Positions 8,741-18,877 of a stretch of 64,000 bases of DNA are shown here, in pieces. Source of the stretch: Nostoc sp. CENA543 (GTDB taxonomy: Bacteria; Cyanobacteriota; Cyanobacteriia; Cyanobacteriales; Nostocaceae); contig NZ_CP023278.1 of NCBI RefSeq assembly GCF_002896875.1, positions 5,712,501 to 5,776,500 of the forward strand. Reading direction: 5' to 3'. The notes under the pieces were generated by a model, which did no database searches, was not told the DNA's origin, and worked only from the letters and a program-made list of their open reading frames with translations. The translations under genes were made by a program, and so were the position numbers. Position 1 is the stretch's first letter. Each line of letters begins with the position of its first letter.

Positions 8741-9700
8741 ATGATGTTACAGACTCCTCTACTTACAGAATTGCTCCAGCATCTATCAGACGATCCCTAC
8801 GCTATTTTAGGACTTGCAGTAACGGCAGATGAGCGTAGTATTCTGAAGCGTTATTATATATTGGCAAAGCTGTTACATCCTGACCAGGATAGCCGCAACC
8901 AGGGAGACAAAGAATTATTCACAGCCATATTAACGCGGTTAATTAACCCAGCTTACGCTGAATTGAAGAATGTTCAAAAGCGAAGTGATAACCTAGCGAA
9001 TTTGCGCGCCAAAGCCATCACCTGGGGAAAAAATGCCATAACTGAGCGTCATCCTTTGCTCCAGAAATTCATGGGGATGTCTCTTCAAGAAGCCCAGTTA
9101 TTTTATGAAAAAGCGATCGCTGATTACGCCAAAATTCAGTATCAAACAATCAACCAATCTGTATTCATTGTCCAAAAGCTCAATGAATTGAACTTAGCTT
9201 ACTTATACTTACAATCACAACCATTATTTAACCCTAAAGATAAAGCATCTCAGGCTGTAGTAGTTTCGCCCACTAGAAATCACACAGTTGTAGCTAAATT
9301 AAATAAAACTAAAAATTCTCCAGCATCTACCATCAATTATGCTCAACGTCACTATCAACGGGCAATAGAATATTCTAAACAATCCCACTGGTCATTGGCG
9401 GTGAGGGAATTGCGTGATGCCATCAAGCTAGAACCCAATAACAGTGATTACTATGCCTTGTTGGGAGTAATACATCAAAAACAAAAGTTTATTGGGATGG
9501 CGAAAGTTTATATTCGTCACGCTTTAAAACTCAACCCACAAAACCCACTAGCATTAAAATATGCTAGTCAGATGCAAATCCCCGTAGAATTACACGCAGA
9601 TCATGTATCCTTAGCGAAGGCGATCGGCATTGCAGGCTGGTTAAGTAAGTTCCTGGTCAACGTCGAAGCAAAATTGAGTCAAGTGTTGAAATTTCGGTAA
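8741..9700 (+). CDS. DnaJ-domain protein with TPR repeats
   Basis: This 319-residue protein has an N-terminal J-domain at about residues 14-80 (DDPYAILGLAVTADERSILKRYY, with the HPD tripeptide in LHPDQD) and two or three TPR units at about 200-275 (HYQRAIEYSKQSHWSLAV, then YYALLGVIHQKQKFIGMA). The HPD motif is intact, so it can probably stimulate an Hsp70. The hydrophilic middle is of unknown function. It stands alone in its transcription unit as far as can be seen. A double ATG leaves the start uncertain by one codon. Confidence 0.8.
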   Translation: MMLQTPLLTELLQHLSDDPYAILGLAVTADERSILKRYYILAKLLHPDQDSRNQGDKELFTAILTRLINPAYAELKNVQKRSDNLANLRAKAITWGKNAITERHPLLQKFMGMSLQEAQLFYEKAIADYAKIQYQTINQSVFIVQKLNELNLAYLYLQSQPLFNPKDKASQAVVVSPTRNHTVVAKLNKTKNSPASTINYAQRHYQRAIEYSKQSHWSLAVRELRDAIKLEPNNSDYYALLGVIHQKQKFIGMAKVYIRHALKLNPQNPLALKYASQMQIPVELHADHVSLAKAIGIAGWLSKFLVNVEAKLSQVLKFR

Positions 9701-9816
9701 AAAGCCGTACTTCACCCGAAGCTATTTTGGGAATCAAGTCCTCTAGACTAAAATAAAAATAGATAACAGCAAAACTATAGGCTACTGAGTTTTATCACTC
9801 AGATGAATAGAGGCAC

Positions 9817-10140
9817 ATGGGATTCTTCGATTCTGAGATAGTTCAGCAAGAAGCAAAGCAGTTGTTTGAAGATTATCAAGCACTGATTAAACTGGGTAAC
9901 AACTACGGTAAATTTGACCGTGAGGGTAAAAAGCTGTTTATTGGGCAAATGGAAAATATGATGGATCGCTATCGCGTCTTTATGAAGCGATTCGAGCTAT
10001 CAGAAGATTTCATGGCGCAAATGACCGTAGAACAACTCAAAACCCAACTCAATCAGTTTGGTATCACCCCACAGCAAATGTTTGATCAAATGCACATGAC
10101 CCTAGAAAGGATGAAATCCGAGCTAGAAAAACAGCAATAA
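9817..10140 (+). CDS. DUF1825 family protein
   Basis: This 107-residue, mostly helical, hydrophilic protein matches the cyanobacterial DUF1825 family, with the family-typical start MGFFDSEIVQQEAKQLFEDY. It has no signal peptide or membrane segment. The function is unknown. The gene is plus-strand with its own upstream space of about 115 bases and converges on the PBP gene. G-rich repeat units begin directly after the TAA stop. Confidence 0.8.
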   Translation: MGFFDSEIVQQEAKQLFEDYQALIKLGNNYGKFDREGKKLFIGQMENMMDRYRVFMKRFELSEDFMAQMTVEQLKTQLNQFGITPQQMFDQMHMTLERMKSELEKQQ

Positions 10141-10226
10141 GGATGAGGGAATGGGGAATAGGGAAAGCAGAGGAAATAACAGATAAAGTAGATTTGATTC
10201 CCATATCCAATTCCCAATCCCCGAAT

Positions 10227-12149
10227 TTAATTGGTTTTCGGACGAGGAAACTGAGAAGGAGATTTAAAGTTTTCGACTGGGACATTTTTGAGAGCCTTCG
10301 TCATGAAGTCCTTCCAGATGGGAGCCACCATCCCACCACCAGTTGCACCACTAGCTAGTTGCCTGTTGTCGTCTCTACCTACCCAGACAGCAGTGGTTAA
10401 TTGCGGTACAGTCCCGACAAACCAAATATCTTTTTCTGATGATGTTGTACCAGTTTTGCCTGCTGCTGGCCGGTCTATGGCCGCACCCTTACCAGTACCA
10501 TCAGTCATAACTGAGCGCATCACATCTATAATCGCTGCTGAAGCCCAAGGATCTAGTACCTGCTGAGGTTTAGGCGTATTATCCAATAAAACGTTGCCGC
10601 TACTGTCCGTAATCCTAGCAATTACCGTTGTTGGTGACTGCCAACCGTAATTAGCAAAAGTAGCGTAAGCACTAGCCATTTCTAAAGGAGTCACCCCAAT
10701 TGCCCCTAAAGGTAAAGAGGTAACAGGTTCCATCGGACTGTTGATACCCAAAGTGCGGCAAGTTTCTATGACTCTATTCATGCCTATAGTCTTGCCAATT
10801 TTAATCACAGGAATATTACGTGATTGTGCTAAGGCTGTGCGAATCGACATTGCGCCGGCAAAACTACCATCATAGTTACGTGGATAGTACCAACCGTTAC
10901 CATCTCGATAGCTGACTGGAGCGTCTACGACCGTAGAGTCTGGTGCATACTTACCAGTAGCAAAGGCAGCATAATACACAAAAGGTTTAAAGGAAGATCC
11001 AGGCTGACGCTGTGCTTGGGTAGCGCGGTTGAATTCGCTGGCTTTCGGGTCTACACCACCAACCAAAGCTTTGACAAAGTGTGTTCGTGGATCGATTGCG
11101 ACTAAGGCAATTTGATTTTTACTCAAACCCTGACCTTGTAGACTTTTGTGCCATTTCTTCACAGTATCTTCTGCCATAACTTGGAAGTCAGCATCCACTG
11201 TGGTTTGGACTCGCATTCCTCCTTTAAGCAAGGCTTCCCGACCAAATTTTTTCGCCAATTCTTGCGCCACAGTATTGGTGATATAGGGCAAAGCACTGCC
11301 TTGGAATGATCTAATTCTGCCGAGTTTAATTTCTTGCTTGAGGGCTTGGTCATATTCTTGCTGGGTAATCCAGTTTAACTCCAGCATTCGTCCTAAAACT
11401 TCTCTTTGTTTTTGCTTTGCCAGTTTCATACTGACAAAGGGACTAAATTCTTCTGGTGCTTGAATCAACCCCGCCATCATCGCTGATTCAGCAATAGTTA
11501 AATTTTCCGAGGATTTATTAAAATAACTCCTGGCGGCTGTTTGTACACCGTAATTGTTATGACCCCAATACACTTGATTGAGGTACATTTCTAAAATTTG
11601 GTCTTTGGTGAGAATTTGTTCTAGGCGAATGGCTAAAACTGCTTCTGCTAATTTACGGGTAAAGGCGCGTCTACGAGTCAAAAATAAGTTTTTTACCAGC
11701 TGCATGGTGATGGTAGAACCACCTTCTTTCACGCCACCAGCTACTAAGTTAGTCACGACAGCACGACCTACACCAGTGGGGTTAATGCCGTGGTGGTAGT
11801 AGAAATGACCATCCTCACTAGCTAATACAGCTCGTTTAAGATTGGGAGAAATTTTATCTAGAGGTACAACTTCCCGATTCGCTTCACCGTGGACACTGGC
11901 TAAAAGCTTACCTTTAATGTCATAGATATAAGTGGTTTCTGAGGGGAAGAAGTTGCGTAATTGCCTGACATCGGGCAAATTGCGGAAACTGATGGCTAGA
12001 CCAACCAGTCCTCCAGCTACAATGGAGCTTGTTAACATCGTGATTGATAATAGAGTGCCACCAGCTACCTGGCCGACTCCTTTTAAAAACTCAAACCCCG
12101 ATGAAGTCCGACGTTGGGATTGCTTTTCTTCAAAAGTCCTAGACGACAC
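10227..12149 (-). CDS. Class A penicillin-binding protein (transglycosylase/transpeptidase)
   Basis: This 640-residue bifunctional peptidoglycan synthase has one N-terminal membrane anchor (about residues 28-55). A GT51 glycosyltransferase domain follows, with the catalytic Glu E112 in SEDGHFYYHHG and the GGSTITMQLVKN motif. The transpeptidase domain has the active-site S385 in SSFK, then AQSRN, and KTGTT near the C-terminus. The three penicillin-binding motifs (SxxK, SxN, KTG) are all present. It polymerises and crosslinks peptidoglycan on the outer face of the plasma membrane. The gene is monocistronic and is followed by degenerate repeat DNA. Several class A PBPs exist in these organisms; which one this is cannot be decided here. 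Confidence 0.9.
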   Translation of the reverse strand: MSSRTFEEKQSQRRTSSGFEFLKGVGQVAGGTLLSITMLTSSIVAGGLVGLAISFRNLPDVRQLRNFFPSETTYIYDIKGKLLASVHGEANREVVPLDKISPNLKRAVLASEDGHFYYHHGINPTGVGRAVVTNLVAGGVKEGGSTITMQLVKNLFLTRRRAFTRKLAEAVLAIRLEQILTKDQILEMYLNQVYWGHNNYGVQTAARSYFNKSSENLTIAESAMMAGLIQAPEEFSPFVSMKLAKQKQREVLGRMLELNWITQQEYDQALKQEIKLGRIRSFQGSALPYITNTVAQELAKKFGREALLKGGMRVQTTVDADFQVMAEDTVKKWHKSLQGQGLSKNQIALVAIDPRTHFVKALVGGVDPKASEFNRATQAQRQPGSSFKPFVYYAAFATGKYAPDSTVVDAPVSYRDGNGWYYPRNYDGSFAGAMSIRTALAQSRNIPVIKIGKTIGMNRVIETCRTLGINSPMEPVTSLPLGAIGVTPLEMASAYATFANYGWQSPTTVIARITDSSGNVLLDNTPKPQQVLDPWASAAIIDVMRSVMTDGTGKGAAIDRPAAGKTGTTSSEKDIWFVGTVPQLTTAVWVGRDDNRQLASGATGGGMVAPIWKDFMTKALKNVPVENFKSPSQFPRPKTN

Positions 12150-12378
12150 GGCGATTTCACTTCCTCACTGGTAAATATTACTGTAATTGATTCTTTGCAA
12201 CAGGGCGGCTAATTTTTTGCAATTATATTAGTTTGGCAGATGAAATAGTGGGCAATTTGTCCATGTTCAAGGGATTGGGGATTGGAGATTGGGAACTGGG
12301 GAGATTTAAGCCTATGCCCATTGACTTTGAACCTTCTGTTTTATTGTAAAAAACGTAGTTAATAGCGAATCTCCTAAT

Positions 12379-13575
12379 ATGGTGGCAAATTTTTCTTGGT
12401 TAAATCGTGGAATAGTGGAAGTATTCCCACAACCAATTGATACTGATAACGAAAGTGAAAGTTTAGAGAAACGCTTGGCGACTACGAACCGCCCTTTAAG
12501 GGTCAAATTGGGAATTGATCCTACTGGTGCAGATATTCACCTTGGTCATAGCATACCAGTACGAAAACTGCGAGCGTTTCAAGATGCTGGGCATACGGCA
12601 GTCCTAATTATTGGTGATTTTACGGCTCGCATCGGTGATCCTACAGGTAAATCAGAGGTGCGTCGCCAACTGACAGAGGCAGAGGTGATGCAAAATGCTC
12701 AAACTTACCTTGACCAAGTGCGTCCTATTTTGGATTTTGACACACCGGGTCGGTTAGAGGTGCGTTATAACTCTGAATGGCTTTCCGGGCTGAATTTAGG
12801 AAAAATTATCGAGTTATTAGCGACGATGACAGTAGGTCAGATGTTAGCTAAGGAAGGATTTGCAGAACGTTATAAAAAAGAGAATCCAATTTTTCTGCAT
12901 GAGTTCCTCTACCCTTTAATGCAAGGTTACGATTCGGTGGCTGTGGAGGCAGATGTGGAGTTAGGAGGAACTGATCAAAAGTTTAACATTGCTGTGGGGA
13001 GAGATTTACAGCGTCATTTTGGTCAAAAACCCCAGTTTGGCGTGCTTTTACCGATTTTAATTGGGACGGACGGTGTGCAGAAAATGTCTAAATCTTTAGG
13101 AAATTATGTTGGTTTGTCAGAACACCCAGGACAAAAGTATCAAAAGTTGCAGGGTGTGCCAGATAATTTGCTAAATCAGTATTTTGAGTTGTTAACTGAT
13201 TTACCTTTAGATGAGTTACCAGAAAATCCCCGCGATCGCCAAATGTTACTCGCTTGGGAAGTCGTGAGACAATACCACGGGGAACAAGCTGCAAATGAAG
13301 CCAAGGAAGCAGCGAAAAGCGGCGGAAAAGAAGGTGCTGTACCAGAATTTTCTTTAACTGAAGTTAACCAATTTCCCGTAAAGTTAGCTTACTTACTGAA
13401 TGTGAGTGGCTTGTGTAAAAGTACCGGCGAAGGTAAACGCAAAATTCAAGAAGGTGGTGTACGCTTAGATGGCGATCGCATTACTGATGTAGATGCCACT
13501 TTTGATCAAGGAAGCGATTTACACGGTAAAGTTTTGCAAGTTGGTAAAAATAAGTTTGTGCGTTTAGTACCGTAA
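12379..13575 (+). CDS. tyrS: Tyrosine--tRNA ligase
   Basis: This 398-residue class I aminoacyl-tRNA synthetase shows a HIGH-type motif in [10 protein letters not shown], the tyrosine-binding segment [20 protein letters not shown], and the KMSKS loop in QKMSKSLGN. An S4 RNA-binding domain forms the last 65 residues ([19 protein letters not shown]). It charges tRNA-Tyr in the cytosol. Length and domain order are normal. It is followed after a few bases by pyrF, so the two are probably co-transcribed. Confidence 0.95.
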   Translation: MVANFSWLNRGIVEVFPQPIDTDNESESLEKRLATTNRPLRVKLGIDPTGADIHLGHSIPVRKLRAFQDAGHTAVLIIGDFTARIGDPTGKSEVRRQLTEAEVMQNAQTYLDQVRPILDFDTPGRLEVRYNSEWLSGLNLGKIIELLATMTVGQMLAKEGFAERYKKENPIFLHEFLYPLMQGYDSVAVEADVELGGTDQKFNIAVGRDLQRHFGQKPQFGVLLPILIGTDGVQKMSKSLGNYVGLSEHPGQKYQKLQGVPDNLLNQYFELLTDLPLDELPENPRDRQMLLAWEVVRQYHGEQAANEAKEAAKSGGKEGAVPEFSLTEVNQFPVKLAYLLNVSGLCKSTGEGKRKIQEGGVRLDGDRITDVDATFDQGSDLHGKVLQVGKNKFVRLVP

Positions 13576-13589
13576 AAGGGAAATTGGGT

Positions 13590-14312
13590 ATGGGGAACGG
13601 GAAAGAACAGCGAGTGATAGTAGCTTTGGATGTGGCGGATGAACAAAGTGCGATCGCCCTTATCGATAAGCTAGAAGCAGTGAGTTTCTGGAAGGTGGGC
13701 TTAGAATTATTCACCAGTGTGGGGCCGAAAATTATAGAATTACTCAAATCCAAAGACAAGCAAATATTTCTGGATTTAAAGTTTCACGACATCCCCAATA
13801 CTGTAGCGGGGGCTTGTCGGGCTGCGGCTGGGTACGGGGTAGATTTACTCACAATTCATGCGACAGGGGGCAGAAATGCCCTGAAAGCCGCTACAGAGGC
13901 AGTACAGGAAGGGGCGACACAAGCAGGAGTCAAACCGCCGAAATTGATTGCTGTCACCCTCCTAACAAGTATTTCTGCTAGACAGTTGGCTTTTGATTTA
14001 AAAATTCCCCTAGAGTTGCCAGAATATGCCCTAGAAATGGCGTTGATGGCAAAAGAATCAGGTTTAGATGGGGCTGTGTGTTCACCCCAAGAAGTCACCC
14101 AATTAAGGAACACTTGCGGCGATGACTTTGTATTAGTTTGTCCAGGGGTGCGTCCTGTATGGGCAGAAGCCGGAGACCAAAAGCGATCGCTTACCCCCGC
14201 CCAAGCCATCCAAGCTGGTGCTAGTTATTTAGTCATCGGTCGTCCCATTACTGCGGCTGCTGACCCTGAATTAGCTTGGCAAAGAATTATTGAGGAGGTC
14301 AATAGTCACTAG
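13590..14312 (+). CDS. pyrF: Orotidine 5'-phosphate decarboxylase
   Basis: This about 240-residue TIM-barrel enzyme carries the catalytic signature [12 protein letters not shown] and the C-terminal phosphate-binding segment [11 protein letters not shown]. It converts OMP to UMP, the last step of pyrimidine synthesis. The ATG at 13590 was chosen over an in-frame TTG at 13584. The first residues (MGNGKEQ) come from a G-rich repeat-like sequence, and the last codons (VNSH, stop) come from a TAGTCAA-type repeat, so both ends look reshaped by repeats. It lies 14 bases after tyrS. Confidence 0.93.
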   Translation: MGNGKEQRVIVALDVADEQSAIALIDKLEAVSFWKVGLELFTSVGPKIIELLKSKDKQIFLDLKFHDIPNTVAGACRAAAGYGVDLLTIHATGGRNALKAATEAVQEGATQAGVKPPKLIAVTLLTSISARQLAFDLKIPLELPEYALEMALMAKESGLDGAVCSPQEVTQLRNTCGDDFVLVCPGVRPVWAEAGDQKRSLTPAQAIQAGASYLVIGRPITAAADPELAWQRIIEEVNSH

Positions 14313-14660
14313 ACTCATCCGCAAAGGGCAAATGCTTACTGTGACTGGGTTTGATAAAATTGGATAGAATAGGCGATCGCTATCAGGGGCTACGAAAAGA
14401 TAGGTATTTGAGAGGATTCAGGGACAAAAAATGAAAATCAGGGTGAAACGTAGACAATAAACATATCCTCAAACGCCTAACCGATATCTTTTACTCCCGT
14501 CCCCACCAAAGACTAAGCAGCATAAAGTTCCCTCTTAGCGGCTTCTAGTAACCTTAGCTACAACACTGAGATATCTCAGCAGTCCGCTCCAGCCAGGTTT
14601 TTAGCCTGCGATCACCTCTACAATTGCAGCATATTCTAAACTATAAGCTTCACTACAAAC
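14313..14660. other. Intergenic region after pyrF
   Basis: About 350 bases between convergent genes. No RNA gene, terminator or convincing small gene was found. One HIP1 octamer is present. Confidence 0.4.
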
Positions 14661-15149
14661 TCATTTCCACAAGAAGAATCCACCTCCTCCAATCATTAAT
14701 CCCAGAACTCCGTAGAGCATTATAGGTACTATAGGTAACGATGTTTTGGAAAACTGAAAGAATAAGATGTAGAGCGAAAAACCTATAAGACCAATTCCAA
14801 CTATAATCAAGAACCCAGCGATGATTCTACGTTTTAAAGGCGTAGATGATGTAGAAGATCGCACTTCATGATACTGATACTTGGTTGAAGTTGGTTTAGT
14901 TTGTATAAACTCATCCCTACTTTTGCTACTATCTGTGCGAGAAAGTTGCTGCTCAAGCTGAGTGAGTTCTTCCTGAATTACAGAAAGTTCCTGCTCAATA
15001 GTTTTAATTTGACGGTCTAGTTTGAATTGATTTCCTGGATCTGTTTCGATTAGTTTAGCTTGGCGTAGAGAAGTCAGTCGATCGTGGACAAGCTCCCAAT
15101 CTTGCTGTTTACTTTCATACATTGCTTGTAAACGTCGAACAGATGACAT
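14661..15149 (-). CDS. Coiled-coil protein with two C-terminal membrane helices
   Basis: This about 162-residue protein is not recognised. Residues 1-90 are charged and heptad-like (coiled coil: RLQAMYESKQQDWELVHDRL, then LDRQIKTIEQELSVIQEEL). They are followed by a basic linker and two hydrophobic helices (IIAGFLIIVGIGLIGFSLYI and PIVPIMLYGVLGLMIGGGG). ATG at 15149 is preferred over an in-frame GTG at 15164 because GGGAAGGG lies just upstream of it. It may be a membrane-anchored scaffold, but no function can be assigned. Confidence 0.65.
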   Translation of the reverse strand: MSSVRRLQAMYESKQQDWELVHDRLTSLRQAKLIETDPGNQFKLDRQIKTIEQELSVIQEELTQLEQQLSRTDSSKSRDEFIQTKPTSTKYQYHEVRSSTSSTPLKRRIIAGFLIIVGIGLIGFSLYILFFQFSKTSLPIVPIMLYGVLGLMIGGGGFFLWK

Positions 15150-15514
15150 TAATCCCTTCCCCACTACCTAAATCTCAACATTAAACTTACCCTAACTGCT
15201 GTTCGTTCGTGACAATTTAAGACAAAATCAGTTTTGTCAATAGTAATTATGCTATAAACAAACTACTTAATGGAGTATTAAATATAGCTTTGTACTGATT
15301 TTTCAGAGCAAGAATGAATGATGTTTTAAAATTTAACGCGATCGCCAGCTTAAAAACTGTATTTTCTATCCCCATTTTTAGCATATTCTTAAGCACTATT
15401 GCTGATTGACAAATTGTTCATGACCTTAACCTGTCACGGGTGGCTGCTGTTCAACCTGTTCAAGTTGATAGTTAACACCCTACCCCATGCCTCTTGCTCA
15501 CTGCCCCCAATCCC
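15150..15514. other. Intergenic region between divergent small genes
   Basis: About 365 AT-rich bases upstream of two divergent genes, expected to hold both promoters. No other feature was recognised. Confidence 0.4.
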
Positions 15515-16066
15515 ATGAACCAATTCCCTGGCTGGCAACTAATTTTATTATTCCTTGTGCCTTTTAACTTTTTACTTTTGCCCTATTCATCAGCGAGGGG
15601 TGAAAAGTCTGTCTGTGCTGAAAAAGATTTACCTACATTAACTACTCAGCTATTGCGAGATTTACCTAGCTATGCTAACCGGGCTAGTCAACGAGGTCGT
15701 CGTCTGCAAAGAAGTAGTGATATTTTTAGCTATATGTTAGTAGCTGGTAGACCAGAATTTCAGCCTTTGCCATTACAACCTGTAGAACAACAGAAAAGCA
15801 CTAATCAAAATATTGAGCAAGTATTTTTCACTACTTTATCCAGGCAATATATAGACAATAAAGTGGTGGAATTACAAGAATTTCACTGGTTATTATTAAC
15901 TAAAACCCCGGATATTCCGCAGTTTTTGATGATGTTTACTCAAACAGGTGCTTATCCCCAAAAGCAACCACCATCACCACCACGAGATAGCAGTAATGGT
16001 TCAGTAGCCCAAGGTATCAAAGCTTGGCTGAGAGATTGTCAGGCTGGAAGTTTGCGAAGTATTTAA
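15515..16066 (+). CDS. Hypothetical secreted protein
   Basis: This about 183-residue protein starts at ATG 15515. A TTG seven codons upstream is less likely. The N-terminus is a signal-peptide-like hydrophobic run (LILLFLVPFNFLLLPYSSARG). The mature part is hydrophilic and is not recognised by eye, though its style is that of cyanobacterial periplasmic proteins. Its stop codon TAA overlaps the opposing stop codon of the YhaV-like toxin gene by two bases. Confidence 0.6.
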   Translation: MNQFPGWQLILLFLVPFNFLLLPYSSARGEKSVCAEKDLPTLTTQLLRDLPSYANRASQRGRRLQRSSDIFSYMLVAGRPEFQPLPLQPVEQQKSTNQNIEQVFFTTLSRQYIDNKVVELQEFHWLLLTKTPDIPQFLMMFTQTGAYPQKQPPSPPRDSSNGSVAQGIKAWLRDCQAGSLRSI

Positions 16067-16545
16067 TTGTCACTATTCTCATCTTGTTTATCTGTACCAG
16101 CGTTTTCCATATCACATTCTGCTAGCAAGTCATTTATATTATCAGGAAAATCTCCATTTATCACTTTTTTAGTAAAAACTTGATAGCAATCGTTTTTATC
16201 CCCTTCCTTGCGAGGAAAGCCTAACCAAAGAATAATCACAATTCTTGGTTCTTTAAATGCTCTAAAAAACAATCTGTATCTTTCCGGTAATCCCATTTTT
16301 TTGAGACGACCATATTTCTGTAAAGGTTTTTGTAGAACAAAATGTGATGCAAATGGGTCTTGAGTTATTTTTTCTTTAATACCAATATTGAGTGCTTTCA
16401 ATAACTTTACATCTGCATGACAAATAAACTCTTCTTGAGGTAATTCATTTTTTAGTATACGAACTCTCTCACGCAAATTCACCCATTGTTGATTAAACAG
16501 TGGGTGAAAAAAGATTTGCCATTCATTAATAGAGAAAGTAGGCAT
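16063..16545 (-). CDS. YhaV-family toxin of a type II toxin-antitoxin system
   Basis: This 160-residue protein resembles YhaV, a RelE-superfamily ribosome-dependent mRNA interferase. The family-like parts are HPLFNQQWVNLRERVRIL near the N-terminus, DPFASHFVLQKPLQKYGRLK, and the core RYRLFFRAFKEPRIVIILWL followed by the Lys/Asp-rich YQVFTKKV. Its ATG overlaps the TAA of the preceding antitoxin gene by one base (TAATG), which is typical of coupled translation. The C-terminal tail is acidic. Whether the toxin is active cannot be seen. Confidence 0.75.
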   Translation of the reverse strand: MPTFSINEWQIFFHPLFNQQWVNLRERVRILKNELPQEEFICHADVKLLKALNIGIKEKITQDPFASHFVLQKPLQKYGRLKKMGLPERYRLFFRAFKEPRIVIILWLGFPRKEGDKNDCYQVFTKKVINGDFPDNINDLLAECDMENAGTDKQDENSDN

Positions 16546-16865
16546 TAATCTATCTCTACGTCAGCTAGTAAATCATCTATTTCATCACTCATTTCTTGAG
16601 TATAAGGAACAAGATTAGATGGATTTTGTACTGCATCTTTCATGAGGAAGTCTAGAAAGAGACTCATCATTAGACTTTCGTGATCGTCCTCTTCTGGTAA
16701 ATTATCTGTTTCTAATCGAACTAAGAACGTGTTTTCAGATAAGATTTCAATGTAACCGGAGGCGTTTGCTAGATGAGGATATTCTTTAGAGAAGGCACGA
16801 GGTAAACGAAACCCATCTTGGTTGCCGACTTTGGCATAAGTTATGGGATATTTTTTTGGAGACAT
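16545..16865 (-). CDS. PrlF-like (AbrB-fold) antitoxin
   Basis: This 106-residue protein begins with a swapped-hairpin AbrB-type segment (KVGNQDGFRLPRAFSKEYPH) like PrlF/SohA antitoxins. The acidic C-terminal half would wrap the toxin. It is the first gene of the two-gene operon, with the toxin overlapping by one base. A palindrome lies 14-31 bases upstream and overlaps a likely -10 box, which suggests autorepression. There is no Shine-Dalgarno sequence, and the predicted transcript start is only about six bases before the ATG. Confidence 0.7.
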   Translation of the reverse strand: MSPKKYPITYAKVGNQDGFRLPRAFSKEYPHLANASGYIEILSENTFLVRLETDNLPEEDDHESLMMSLFLDFLMKDAVQNPSNLVPYTQEMSDEIDDLLADVEID

Positions 16866-16877
16866 AAGAGAATGAAT

Positions 16878-16896
16878 ATTATAACTTTTGTTATAA
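16878..16896 (-). promoter_or_regulatory. Palindromic operator over the toxin-antitoxin promoter
   Basis: On the minus strand the sequence reads TTATAAC-AAAA-GTTATAA, a perfect seven-base inverted repeat with a four-base spacer. Its downstream arm contains TATAAT, a good -10 box, about 13 bases before the antitoxin ATG. Binding of the antitoxin here would block RNA polymerase, as is usual for type II systems. Confidence 0.55.
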
Positions 16897-16910
16897 CATT
16901 AACATATTTA

Positions 16911-16940
16911 AAATAAAAAAGACAGGTAATTAGCCTGTCT
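16911..16940 (-). terminator. Rho-independent terminator of petA
   Basis: AGACAGG and CCTGTCT arms enclose a seven-base loop and are followed on the minus strand by TTTTTTATTTT. It lies 25 bases after the petA stop codon and isolates the following toxin-antitoxin operon from petC-petA transcription. Confidence 0.85.
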
Positions 16941-16965
16941 AAAAATTATTGATTTAGCAGAGAAT

Positions 16966-17967
16966 TTAGAAATTAAGTTCAGCAGCTTGGACTTTTTCAA
17001 CTTGCTTCTTCTTGAGAATTAGCATGACTTGAGCTAGCATAACTAGCACAATGAAAGCAATCAACCAGCCAACTCTGTTGGCATCTTGCAATACGATTTC
17101 TACGTCTTTTTGACCGAAACCACCAACGTTAGGATTATTGGTTAAAGCTTCGCCTGCTGTGACGGCTTGTCCTTCAGAAACAATCAGTTCTGGGCCTGCG
17201 GGAATGGTATCGCTGACAACTTCACCGGACTCGGTTTTGATGTCTACTACATATTTAACGCTACCGCTTTCATCTTCTTCTTTAGCAATCTTGCTAATTG
17301 TGCCTGTAGCCGCAGCAGTGTAGGCGTTGTTGTTGCTCTTTTCGCCTGTAGGATAGACTTGTCCGCGTCCTCTGTTACCGCCTACATGAACTGAATATTT
17401 ACCGAAGTGAATATTTTTGTCGTTGGCGGGGTTGGGAGAAAGAACTGGGAAGACGATTTCCTGATATTGTTCGCCGGGTAATGGCCCAACGATGACGACG
17501 TTTTCTTGATCTTCTTTGTAGGGTTGGAAGTAAACGTCGCCGACTTCTTCTTTCAATTCTTCAGGAATACGGTCTGCGGGAGCAATTTTGAAGCCTTCAG
17601 GAAGCATCAATACTGCACCAACGTTTAAGCCGACTTTAGAACCATCAGCACCAACTTGTTGCACGCTGGTGTCGTAAGGAATCTTCACGACGGCTTTAAA
17701 TACTTGATCAGGTAATACTGACTGAGGAACTTCTACTTCTGTTGGCTTGGCTGCTAGGTGACAGTTAGCACAAACAATTCTCCCTGTCGCTTCGCGGGGG
17801 GTTTCTGGGGCGGTCTGCTGCGCCCAGAAGGGATATGCAGCCGCAGATTGAGGAAAGGTGATGTCGCTGGTAAAGAAAATTGTCACGGCAGCGATCGCGA
17901 CGAGCAACGCTTTTACGATTGCTCTAGCAGAGCGAGTTAACCTCGCTATTGTACAAGCATTTCTCAT
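16966..17967 (-). CDS. petA: Cytochrome f of the cytochrome b6f complex
   Basis: This 333-residue precursor has a signal peptide ending [10 protein letters not shown]; Tyr is the first mature residue and the axial haem ligand. The haem c motif is CANCH in [21 protein letters not shown]-terminal membrane anchor lies at about residues 300-320 ([20 protein letters not shown]). It carries electrons from the Rieske protein to plastocyanin or cytochrome c6 on the thylakoid lumen side. An in-frame start five codons upstream exists, but the [10 protein letters not shown] start gives the usual length. It follows petC on the same strand. Confidence 0.97.
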   Translation of the reverse strand: MRNACTIARLTRSARAIVKALLVAIAAVTIFFTSDITFPQSAAAYPFWAQQTAPETPREATGRIVCANCHLAAKPTEVEVPQSVLPDQVFKAVVKIPYDTSVQQVGADGSKVGLNVGAVLMLPEGFKIAPADRIPEELKEEVGDVYFQPYKEDQENVVIVGPLPGEQYQEIVFPVLSPNPANDKNIHFGKYSVHVGGNRGRGQVYPTGEKSNNNAYTAAATGTISKIAKEEDESGSVKYVVDIKTESGEVVSDTIPAGPELIVSEGQAVTAGEALTNNPNVGGFGQKDVEIVLQDANRVGWLIAFIVLVMLAQVMLILKKKQVEKVQAAELNF

Positions 17968-17990
17968 CTCATTTAAGGACAACGATTGAA

Positions 17991-18106
17991 TTAGTCATTG
18001 GTCATTAGTCATTGGTCATTAGTTACTAGTCAATAATCTGAAACTATCGGCTGTTGAACTAATAACTCACTACTCAGCACCGGCTAAACGCCGCGCTTCC
18101 GCTAAC
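17991..18106. repeat. Heptamer repeats and a GTTAGCGGAAGCG repeat between petC and petA
   Basis: 17991-18035 holds TAGTCATTGGTCAT-type heptamers. 18081-18106 is the complement of GTTAGCGGAAGCGCGGCGTT..., matching the copy at 26058-26083, and is set between CTCAGCA heptamer units. Repeats therefore separate two genes of the same operon. Confidence 0.7.
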
Positions 18107-18123
18107 ATTACTCAGCATTGATA

Positions 18124-18663
18124 TTATGCCCACCAAGGTTCTTCGTTGGTGCGGAAGTCGGTTTCAGTCCAAGGAGTGAGAACGATTTTATCGTCTTCTA
18201 CATTGGCGTGGCTTAAAGCTAAAGAACGGGGTGCTGGGCCGCGAACTACTTTACCTGTAGCGTCGTATTGAGAACCGTGACAAGGACATTTGAATTTGTT
18301 CTCTGCCGCGTTCCAAGGTACAACACAACCCAAGTGGGTACAAACGGCGTTGATACCGTAATCGGTAATTGCTTCTTTGCTTTCTACCACAATGTAAGTT
18401 GGGTCTCCCTTGAGTCCTTGAACTAGGGTGCGATCGCCTACATTATGGCTTGCCAGAAATTTGCTGACGCTAACATCGTTGCCCAGCTCGTCTTTTGCTG
18501 TTGTACCGCCACCTGCGCCACCGCTAGCTGGTGGAATAAAGTAATTGACAACGGGATACAATGCACCCAGAGCAACACCTGTGACAGTTCCAAAAGTTAG
18601 CAGGTTCATGAATTGACGTCGCCCCATATCGGGAACGTCCATAGATTCAGAAAATTGAGCCAT
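18124..18663 (-). CDS. petC: Rieske iron-sulfur protein of the cytochrome b6f complex
   Basis: This 179-residue protein has an N-terminal membrane helix ([20 protein letters not shown]), a Gly-rich hinge, and the 2Fe-2S motifs [10 protein letters not shown] and CPCHGSQYD. It transfers electrons from plastoquinol to cytochrome f. The hydrophobic helix follows a twin-arginine-like GRRQF stretch, consistent with Tat-dependent insertion. petA follows downstream after about 155 bases of repeat-rich DNA. The start is ATG at 18663. Confidence 0.97.
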   Translation of the reverse strand: MAQFSESMDVPDMGRRQFMNLLTFGTVTGVALGALYPVVNYFIPPASGGAGGGTTAKDELGNDVSVSKFLASHNVGDRTLVQGLKGDPTYIVVESKEAITDYGINAVCTHLGCVVPWNAAENKFKCPCHGSQYDATGKVVRGPAPRSLALSHANVEDDKIVLTPWTETDFRTNEEPWWA

Positions 18664-18877
18664 AATCTACGCGCTCTTTCGTGTATTTTGTTAAGCGTTT
18701 TGACAAGAGTAACTTGAGGGTCTCCCGTCTAGAGTCGAAATGCTAACGCCGACCGTGATGCTTTACTTCTTTGTTGCAAGATATGTTTAGCATCTATTTT
18801 GTTAGCATTACATTTCTTTATATCCTTATCATACTTGAGTTACGGAACTTAACATCATAACTAAATGTAAAATCTAG

